Part shown: one piece after another, positions 61,601-64,000 of the stretch
How the letters are laid out: each line of letters opens with the position of its first letter
Position numbering within the stretch: the first letter of the stretch is position 1
Source of the DNA: Hofstenia miamia
Taxonomy: Eukaryota > Xenacoelomorpha > Acoela
Assembly: GCA_004352715.1 (NCBI GenBank)
Contig: SCFE01000081.1
Location: 1,301,925-1,365,924, forward strand
DNA: 64,000 nucleotides
Reading direction: 5' to 3'
Position numbers and translations under genes: made by a program
Notes under the pieces: generated by a model
Seen by the model: only the letters and a program-made list of their open reading frames with translations
The model's database searches: none
What the model was told of the DNA's origin: nothing

Positions 61601-62744
61601 TAAAATTATTTTTCCATTATAAATTTTTTAAGGAAACGGAAATTATTTTTTAAATAATACCTCAACTTAATCTAAAATATTTTTATCACTAATTGTTTTC
61701 CGAAAAGCCCATTTTGGAAATGAAGAGCAAGATAAGCTTTGTCACTGGTATGCACATAAAATTATTCATATTTGAATATATGATCTTCCTGAGAACTTTC
61801 TTTCAATAATCAAAGACCCTATGGAATCTTCCTTTGCGGGATTTTTAAATTGGCCTCAATTGCCATTTCAGCGTCTCCACTTTCGAAAATTTATCTCTCC
61901 AACATCATCTCAACTTGAAGATATAAATGCAAGCATTAAAAGAGACAGATTTGTCCAATAGAAAAGAAGCATTAAAGTATTTCTTCCAAATCACAATCAA
62001 AACTTTTACGAGTTTCGTAAAATTTCATGGTGAAGAAGGACTTACCTTTTGTAACAACGTGCATCATCCCCTTTGTCGAAAAATGTTCTGAATATTTATT
62101 TCGTTGGTTTAAGTTAAATCAGTGAATTTCGATGCTTTGTTTCAAAGTTACGCTGCAGGAACCAACTGTTTTAATAACTTTCCTCTCCACCTATAATCGA
62201 CTTCGCACATCTGAAAGATCAGTGCGATATCTTCGACACGATCTGCAACTTGATTCTCATTGAGCTGATGCAGTACCCATTTGCTCATCACAACGAAAGT
62301 TTCAGATCTATGGAAAATTAAATCTACTGTAAGCAGTGTATTCACAATTTTTTGTTATCATTCATGCGCTTCTTATAAAAACTGTAGTTGCATCAGTAAA
62401 TTCTATTTGTATGCTTCAATATATTAAAAATTCGGATATTTTGTAGCACATTGTGTTAATGATTTATATTTTACAGTAGGCTTAATTTAAGCAATAAAAT
62501 TATGTTGTTTCGAATGAAGTATGTCATACTACTATAAGAACTTTAAAATGCCTTAAGGATTTAGTTGAAATGTCACGCTATCGTAGAACTTTGCTTAATT
62601 TAGTTAACTTTAGCTGATATACTGTTGTTTTGCTTCCAGTCAAAGGAATGTTGGAACACGAATCAGTTTCTTCGGGTCCCGTGAAACTGAGACCTGAGAA
62701 TCTGAGCGCTGTGTACAACTCACCTGCGCATTTACCAGCTGAAA
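24231..62744 (+). CDS. MYO5: Class V unconventional myosin, 26 coding exons, both ends incomplete
   Basis: An actin-based cargo motor: ATP-driven head, calmodulin-binding lever arm, dimerising coiled coil and DIL cargo-binding tail. The exons (listed separately) join with consistent phases to 4657 nt, about 1552 residues, and match class V myosins along their whole length. Landmarks are the P-loop GESGAGKT, switch [10 protein letters not shown], switch II DIYGFE, the TEDS-position Glu 16 residues before DAL, six IQ motifs, coiled-coil segments and the start of the DIL domain. Missing are the few N-terminal residues (first coding exon not located) and the C-terminal part of DIL, beyond 64000. 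Whether the locus gives several isoforms is unknown, but one candidate cassette exon is present. Confidence 0.95.
24373..24487 (+). CDS. MYO5: Myosin V exon b
   Basis: It encodes [19 protein letters not shown] and YLHEPA, the conserved entry to the motor. The preceding intron is only 40 nt (24333-24372). Phase 0 in, phase 1 out. Confidence 0.9.
24829..24885 (+). CDS. MYO5: Myosin V exon c
   Basis: A small 57-nt exon encoding VLYNLKVRF...IYTYCG, a hallmark motor segment. Acceptor ATTTTAG, donor GGTAATT, phase 1 to 1. Confidence 0.92.
24932..25076 (+). CDS. MYO5: Myosin V exon d
   Basis: It encodes [16 protein letters not shown] through [16 protein letters not shown]. It follows a 46-nt intron. 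Phase 1 in, phase 2 out. Confidence 0.95.
25118..25286 (+). CDS. MYO5: Myosin V exon e (P-loop)
   Basis: It carries the ATP-binding P-loop GESGAGKT at 25149-25172 and ends at VLASNPIME. It follows a 41-nt intron. The next intron (25287-28818, 3.5 kb) contains the antisense non-LTR retroelement; the rest (27751-28818) shows nothing recognisable. Confidence 0.97.
25434..27750 (-). mobile_element. APE-type non-LTR retrotransposon, antisense in a myosin intron
   Basis: About 2.3 kb of sequence with clearly higher G+C than its surroundings. On the minus strand it reads, in order, an APE endonuclease end (CGDFN near 27600 and SDHSFV near 27385), a linker, and a reverse transcriptase. The 3' end is marked by a short A tract (complement of 25434-25440). 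It seems 5'-truncated near 27750, because only the last part of the endonuclease is present. Frameshifts and stops break it. The clade is not assigned. Confidence 0.8.
25559..27660 (-). pseudogene. Endonuclease/reverse transcriptase ORF, broken
   Basis: Conserved RT blocks visible on the minus strand: [12 protein letters not shown] and YRPIAISAV (about 26680-26570), SSGAPQGSV (about 26430), the catalytic block [10 protein letters not shown] (about 26340, YVDD where YADD or FADD is usual), then [14 protein letters not shown] (about 26130) and a thumb-like region to about 25560. Upstream, GDFN and SDHS are the C-terminal motifs of an apurinic-like endonuclease. At least three reading frames are needed to follow it. 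Confidence 0.8.
28819..29044 (+). CDS. MYO5: Myosin V exon f (switch I)
   Basis: It encodes [20 protein letters not shown] (switch [10 protein letters not shown]) and [11 protein letters not shown] through [12 protein letters not shown]. Phase 0 in, phase 1 out. The following intron (29045-30416) contains a 26-bp tandem duplication at 29361-29412 and otherwise nothing recognised. Confidence 0.97.
30417..30524 (+). CDS. MYO5: Myosin V exon g
   Basis: It encodes [19 protein letters not shown] through [11 protein letters not shown]. Acceptor GATTTAG, donor GGTAAAT, phase 1 to 1. Confidence 0.93.
   Translation, partial: TIKTNSHTLVSVIVHTLTMSTTPRNWKTQEKLYLY
30563..30669 (+). CDS. MYO5: Myosin V exon h
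   Basis: It encodes [18 protein letters not shown], the conserved motor helix. It follows a 38-nt intron (30525-30562). Phase 1 in, phase 0 out. The next intron (30670-31533) holds a TA microsatellite at 31002-31040. Confidence 0.95.
31002..31040. repeat. (TA)n microsatellite
   Basis: A pure TA run within a myosin intron. Confidence 0.9.
31534..31665 (+). CDS. MYO5: Myosin V exon i (TEDS site)
   Basis: It encodes 44 codons including [12 protein letters not shown]. The Glu of NEI lies exactly 16 residues before the DAL of the next exon, so the TEDS position carries an acidic residue, as usual in class V and implying no need for heavy-chain phosphorylation there. The next intron (31666-34313) holds a piggyBac-like MITE. 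Confidence 0.94.
32730..32980. mobile_element. piggyBac-like MITE
   Basis: This 251-bp element starts TTAA-CCCATTAAATACC and ends with the inverse TTAATGGG followed by TTTAAA. TTAA is present at the left flank and, one base displaced, at the right. The terminal CCCATTAAATACC resembles CCCACTAAATGCC of the piggyBac element at 21295. No coding capacity. Confidence 0.6.
34314..34447 (+). CDS. MYO5: Myosin V exon j (switch II, first part)
   Basis: It encodes [20 protein letters not shown] and FIGVLDIYG. Switch II (DIYGFE) is split by the following intron. Phase 0 in, phase 2 out. That intron (34448-36401) contains a TA microsatellite, a CR1-like fragment and a gap. Confidence 0.95.
34588..34648. 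repeat. (TA)n microsatellite
   Basis: About 60 bp of TA at the 3' side of the antisense retroelement fragment. Confidence 0.9.
34650..35214 (-). mobile_element. CR1-like non-LTR fragment with esterase end and 2A-like motif
   Basis: The minus strand first reads the end of an SGNH/GDSL-type esterase ([14 protein letters not shown] near 35090-35130), then after about 300 bp [10 protein letters not shown] (about 34710-34740), very like the 2A consensus D(V/I)ExNPGP except Gly replaces Asp. Esterase ORF1 domains and 2A-like motifs are both described in CR1/L2-type elements. The fragment is cut by the N gap on its 5' side and a TA run on its 3' side. No RT sequence is visible. Confidence 0.55.
35215..36214. 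other. Assembly gap (1000 N)
   Basis: Exactly 1000 Ns within a myosin intron, bordered on the right by a TA run (36215-36235). Confidence 0.95.
36402..36483 (+). CDS. MYO5: Myosin V exon k (switch II, second part)
   Basis: It encodes [20 protein letters not shown] and LQQQFCL, completing DIYGFE. Phase 2 in, phase 0 out. The following 3.7-kb intron (36484-40221) holds a hAT-type MITE. The remainder (37089-40221) shows no further recognised feature. Confidence 0.96.
36624..37080. mobile_element. hAT-type MITE with ACCGC repeats
   Basis: A 457-bp element with termini TAGAGATGAG and its inverse, flanked by an 8-bp target duplication CCATTGGG (36616-36623) and CCATTAGG (37081-37088), 7 of 8 identical. 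The 8-bp duplication and TAGAGATG-like terminus indicate hAT. Inside are seven ACCGC motifs, all on the plus strand, clustered towards both ends. Non-coding. Confidence 0.75.
40222..40362 (+). CDS. MYO5: Myosin V exon l
   Basis: It encodes [19 protein letters not shown] through [12 protein letters not shown], 47 codons, phase 0 to 0. The next intron (40363-42496, 2.1 kb) shows nothing recognised. Confidence 0.97.
42497..42703 (+). CDS. MYO5: Myosin V exon m
   Basis: It encodes [18 protein letters not shown] through GFLEKNKDT and KASE, 69 codons (lower 50K region, actin-binding side). The first codon is ATG, but the exon is internal (acceptor TTTTAG directly before it). The next intron (42704-43943) shows nothing recognised. 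Confidence 0.96.
43944..45315 (+). CDS. MYO5: Myosin V exon n (end of motor, six IQ motifs, coiled coil)
   Basis: A 1372-nt exon (457 codons), far longer than its neighbours. In order: a short Gly/Ser-rich loop 2; [14 protein letters not shown] and [13 protein letters not shown] (actin-binding face); [20 protein letters not shown] and the converter, ending at [13 protein letters not shown]; then six IQ motifs (around [70 protein letters not shown] and [15 protein letters not shown]) that bind calmodulin or light chains; then heptad-rich coiled coil from GMENKI onward. It ends at the donor GGTATGC with phase 1; read-through adds a short stop-terminated tail. Confidence 0.97.
45827..45972 (+). 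CDS. MYO5: Myosin V exon o (coiled coil)
   Basis: It encodes [20 protein letters not shown], conserved in class V tails. Phase 1 in, phase 0 out. The following intron (45973-47539, 1.6 kb) has nothing recognised. Confidence 0.93.
47540..47605 (+). CDS. MYO5: Myosin V exon p (hinge)
   Basis: A 66-nt exon encoding [20 protein letters not shown], a polar, acidic, flexible segment between coiled-coil stretches. Phase 0 to 0. It is separated from the next exon by a 41-nt intron. Confidence 0.8.
47647..47763 (+). CDS. MYO5: Myosin V exon q (coiled coil)
   Basis: It encodes [19 protein letters not shown], matching the LFLKLQKRVTELEQEK block of vertebrate MYO5A. 39 codons, phase 0 to 0. The next intron (47764-49333) has nothing recognised beyond AT-rich sequence. 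Confidence 0.92.
49334..49486 (+). CDS. MYO5: Myosin V exon r (coiled coil)
   Basis: It encodes [18 protein letters not shown] and onward, 51 codons with heptad pattern, phase 0 to 0. The next intron (49487-52318) contains a Tigger-like MITE and a dead Tc1 element. Confidence 0.88.
49590..50243. mobile_element. pogo/Tigger-like MITE
   Basis: A 654-bp unit whose ends are inverted: CAGTATAACCTCGACTTAGC on the left and the inverse of CAGTATATCCCCGATTTAGC on the right. CAGT...CCTCG-type ends are typical of pogo/Tigger elements. TA follows the right end; the left flank reads TC, so that side of the duplication has decayed. Non-coding. Confidence 0.65.
50419..51882 (-). mobile_element. Tc1-like transposon
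   Basis: A 1464-bp element with TA at both flanks (50417-50418 and 51883-51884) and inverted ends CAGTACTGGAAA...ATTCNNCCACC. It encodes a broken transposase on the minus strand. Confidence 0.82.
50812..51584 (-). pseudogene. Tc1 transposase, broken and internally deleted
   Basis: It starts at an ATG (51584). Recognisable blocks: [20 protein letters not shown] (helix-turn-helix region), [11 protein letters not shown] with VILSDESRF (first catalytic Asp, about 51100), [11 protein letters not shown] (about 51015), and [19 protein letters not shown] (catalytic Glu, about 50850). The block expected to carry the second Asp (DNDPKH-type) is missing, and several stops and frameshifts are present. 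At about 770 bp it is shorter than the usual ~1 kb gene. Confidence 0.85.
52319..52479 (+). CDS. MYO5: Myosin V exon s (LC8-type motif and globular-tail approach)
   Basis: It encodes [16 protein letters not shown] and later [17 protein letters not shown], which matches the NEDGELWLVYEGLKQAN block of vertebrate MYO5A. STQTDV contains the TQT core (52379-52387) of dynein light chain LC8/DYNLL binding sites, near where vertebrate MYO5A binds DYNLL2. Phase 0 in, phase 2 out. Confidence 0.92.
52634..52754 (+). CDS. MYO5: Myosin V exon t (coiled coil)
   Basis: It encodes [20 protein letters not shown] and onward to KQQKLIDE. Phase 2 in, phase 0 out. Confidence 0.92.
52899..52976 (+). CDS. MYO5: Myosin V exon u (coiled coil)
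   Basis: It encodes 26 codons, [20 protein letters not shown] and on to MASDNL. It joins directly in frame to exon v, giving [14 protein letters not shown] (compare ENLDLMEQLEKQDK in MYO5A). The following 6.2-kb intron (52977-59223) holds a candidate cassette exon, a putative antisense gene and transposon debris; about 53000-54650 and 54950-55400 show nothing recognised apart from short repeats. Confidence 0.9.
54672..54719 (+). CDS. MYO5: Candidate cassette exon of myosin V (16 codons)
   Basis: A 48-nt stretch encoding [16 protein letters not shown] without a stop, flanked by an acceptor (CACGTGTAG) and a donor (GTGAGC). Phase is 0 on both sides, the same as the flanking exons, so it could be included or skipped without changing the frame. 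Class V tails in vertebrates have alternative cassettes in this general region. No homology supports it; it could be chance. Confidence 0.4.
54908..54955. repeat. TA run followed by TTTTGGAG tandem
   Basis: (TA)n at 54908-54926 followed by three to four copies of a GTTTTGGA unit. Confidence 0.8.
55415..55420 (-). promoter_or_regulatory. Polyadenylation signal of the nested gene
   Basis: AATAAA on the minus strand directly abuts the TAG stop codon of the putative nested gene, implying a very short 3' UTR. Confidence 0.6.
55421..55921 (-). CDS. Putative small nested gene, two exons, N-terminal acylation motif
   Basis: Lies in a myosin intron on the opposite strand. Exon 1 is 55921-55852, donor GTAAGT; exon 2 is 55668-55421, acceptor ATTTAG; phase 1 across. 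From the ATG at 55921 the product is 105 residues. It begins MGCAQCKK, a good N-myristoylation plus palmitoylation signal, followed by a Ser/Thr-rich linker, and then a helical-looking region containing [16 protein letters not shown] and [12 protein letters not shown]. The Kozak context is strong (GACATGG). The frame stays open upstream to an ATG at 56083 in weak context, which would give 159 residues and hide the acylation signal. I do not recognise the family; a degenerate EF-hand-like fold is only a guess. Confidence 0.55.
55922..56083 (-). other. Possible N-terminal extension or 5' UTR of the nested gene
   Basis: 54 open codons in frame with the nested gene, beginning [14 protein letters not shown] at 56083, immediately preceded by an in-frame TGA. 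It may be coding, or a 5' UTR that happens to be open. Confidence 0.35.
56471..57060 (-). pseudogene. Tc1/mariner transposase fragment
   Basis: The minus strand reads a decayed helix-turn-helix neighbourhood ([14 protein letters not shown]-like around 57040) and, at the C-terminal end, [18 protein letters not shown] (around 56600-56650), the catalytic Glu block of Tc1-like transposases. Several stops and frame changes. No convincing inverted ends were found. The flanking 57061-57900 has a (TAT)n tract at 57343-57364 and nothing else recognised. Confidence 0.65.
57343..57364. repeat. (TAT)n microsatellite
   Basis: About seven trinucleotide units. Confidence 0.85.
57920..58890 (-). pseudogene. 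Remnant of an uncharacterised transposon-associated gene
   Basis: The minus strand reads [19 protein letters not shown] (about 58110-58170) and [18 protein letters not shown] (about 57930-57990). These blocks resemble, from memory, an uncharacterised repeat-associated protein family of invertebrate genomes with LMKNFVKAL and SFKxVxxNFLGN motifs. Upstream frames to 58890 (e.g. [16 protein letters not shown]-type text in shifting frames) may belong to it. Stops interrupt throughout. Confidence 0.4.
59224..59308 (+). CDS. MYO5: Myosin V exon v (end of coiled coil)
   Basis: It encodes [20 protein letters not shown] and on to SSD. Phase 0 in, phase 1 out. Confidence 0.92.
59383..59514 (+). CDS. 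MYO5: Myosin V exon w (linker to globular tail)
   Basis: It encodes a Ser-rich linker then [20 protein letters not shown], the conserved lead-in to the globular tail (compare FQGMLEYKKEDEQKLVKNLI). Phase 1 to 1. Confidence 0.95.
59642..59796 (+). CDS. MYO5: Myosin V exon x (globular tail, DIL side)
   Basis: It encodes [20 protein letters not shown] and on to INGIKKAIK, the first helices of the cargo-binding tail. Phase 1 in, phase 0 out. The next intron (59797-61143) holds a hAT-type MITE. Confidence 0.96.
60205..60921. mobile_element. hAT-type non-autonomous element
   Basis: A 717-bp unit. The right end, inverted, is CAGTGGTTCTTAAACTTTTT, a classic hAT terminus; the left end TAATGGTTTTCAACC is a diverged counterpart. 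An 8-bp target duplication TTCTACTT (60197-60204) and TTCTAATT (60922-60929) matches 7 of 8. The interior has short CGGTATC repeats (60340-60390) and no ORF. Confidence 0.7.
61144..61384 (+). CDS. MYO5: Myosin V exon y (DIL domain)
   Basis: It encodes [36 protein letters not shown] and [10 protein letters not shown], matching the DIL region of class V myosins. 80 codons, phase 0 in, phase 1 out. The next intron (61385-62639) has nothing recognised. Confidence 0.97.
62640..62744 (+). CDS. MYO5: Myosin V exon z (DIL domain, last exon in window)
   Basis: It encodes [20 protein letters not shown] and on to HLPAE, matching the VSGMLEHETIQGVSG block of MYO5A. It ends at the donor GTAAGT with phase 1, so the gene continues beyond the window. 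Confidence 0.95.
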
Positions 62745-64000
62745 GTAAGTGAGCATGGCTTGCTAGTTTGCATGGAATTCGTTTACGAATTTTGAATGTT
62801 CTCTGGTCGCTAATTTCTCAATTTTCTTACAAAACTAAATTTATGACTTGTCAAGGGAATTGCAGTCACTACTTATGCAAATAATATCCATTTCCATTTA
62901 ATTGTCATAAATTATGAATCTCCTATTTTCAACGCATTTATTGGGTGAAGTGTTCAATGTTTGAAAAGTCGAGCTTTTAACAAACTCCTACTTGTTCGAT
63001 ATTTTTAGTGGTGATTTCAACGGAGTTTCTACCCGTTTATCGATGCATTTCTAATCTTTGAAAAATTATCGGTGATAGCATAATATTTGTTAATTTGCAA
63101 TTCGTTTGTGCAATTTTCGATGAGTGTTTTTCAATCTCGTTTGTCAAATATTGTATGTTTACTAATCATTTTCTTGCATTTATAATTTTTTTTCTCGAAA
63201 TTTTCCCAATTTTGTTTTTTGCATCGTATTAAATTGGAATGCTTTGCATGTGCACATGCTTCGTTACTAAAAACAATAAAGATTGTATCAATGTCAATGT
63301 GTAACTAATTTTCTGCTCTAGTCACTGGTTACTATTTTAGTTACATTGAGTGTAATTAGATCTTAATCAATGTTGAAATCGATAAATTTTCAACTAAATA
63401 TGAAGTTAAAACACATATAATTGGGGTACATTTGATGAAATGTCAAGTTTTCTTAGTTTCTGAATGATGATTTCACTCTGTTGTTACGGTTGGCAACTCG
63501 CTAGTCTTGTATCATTTTAGTTTTTTTAATATTAGAAACCTTCAATTCCCCGTACCATTCAATCGTTATATAAGAATTTTGTTAGAAGCTGATTATTCTT
63601 TTAGAAAACACTAATTATGTTTAAACTTAATCTTAAAATTAAGAGATGTTGATTTTCAAAAAAATTCAATTTTCGCTTCTAATCAGGAAAACCATATTGG
63701 CATAAATAGTTGTCTTGAAACCTGCCTGCATAAATTTGATGACTATTAACAAAAACTACTTATATAATATAGTTGAATAATGATATGCTTTTAATAGCTT
63801 GAGAAGGCTTATGCAGCTTTCAAACGCCAAGAATCATCTATATTTGCAAATGGAGAATTTTTATTTTAATGATGCAGGATCAATCATTCTTTGCCCGAAG
63901 CAATTATTTGAAAACATTAAAAACGTTCACTGACTTACACTGAACTTTTGCTTGCATTGTTAAACGTGATAAAATTATGAAATATCCAACTGGTTTAGAA
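62745..64000 (+). other. MYO5: Myosin V intron, running off the window
   Basis: No further exon was found. AT-rich, no recognised repeat. By comparison with other class V myosins, roughly 230-250 residues of the tail remain to be encoded downstream. Confidence 0.6.

Noticed and set aside
1-64000. CRISPR arrays, bacterial operons, rRNA or tRNA genes.
   Set aside because: None seen. The tandem 22-bp units at 11371 and 13985 have no spacers and belong to transposon ends.

Overview
The window is about 64 kb of AT-rich (roughly 70%) eukaryotic nuclear DNA. Split genes with GT-AG introns, a class V myosin with a dilute (DIL) tail, and many metazoan-type transposons (IS630/Tc1/mariner, piggyBac, hAT, pogo/Tigger-like, APE-type non-LTR retroelements, solo-LTR-like units) point to an invertebrate animal. 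A short TTAGGG-like tract agrees with this. The sequence does not let me name the species. Three N gaps (5244-6243, 23277-23419, 35215-36214) and two single Ns (1260, 19413) mark assembly joins.

The left third (1-24 kb) has no convincing host gene and is a transposon graveyard. It holds four diverged copies of a ~0.9 kb TG...CA solo-LTR-like unit, all in one orientation. One of them splits the transposase of a 2.76 kb IS630/Tc1/mariner element whose terminal inverted repeats are arrays of five 22-bp iterons. Further right are two near-identical copies of an unclassified DNA element flanking a single-N join, a non-LTR reverse transcriptase scrap, and a decayed piggyBac element whose right end probably lies in a gap.

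The right two thirds (24.2-62.7 kb) is one plus-strand gene, an unconventional class V myosin. I resolved 26 coding exons with consistent splice phases, totalling 4657 nt (about 1552 residues). They cover the motor (P-loop, switch I, switch II, TEDS glutamate), six IQ motifs, the coiled-coil tail with an LC8-type TQT motif, and the first half of the DIL cargo-binding domain. The short first coding exon was not found and the 3' end runs out of the window. A possible 48-nt cassette exon lies in the tail.

The large myosin introns are full of mobile DNA: an antisense APE retroelement, a piggyBac-like MITE, a CR1-like fragment with a 2A-like motif, hAT and Tigger-like MITEs, and dead Tc1/mariner copies. 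The 6.2-kb intron at 52977-59223 also carries what looks like a small independent gene on the opposite strand. It has two exons, a predicted N-terminal acylation signal, and a stop codon abutting an AATAAA.
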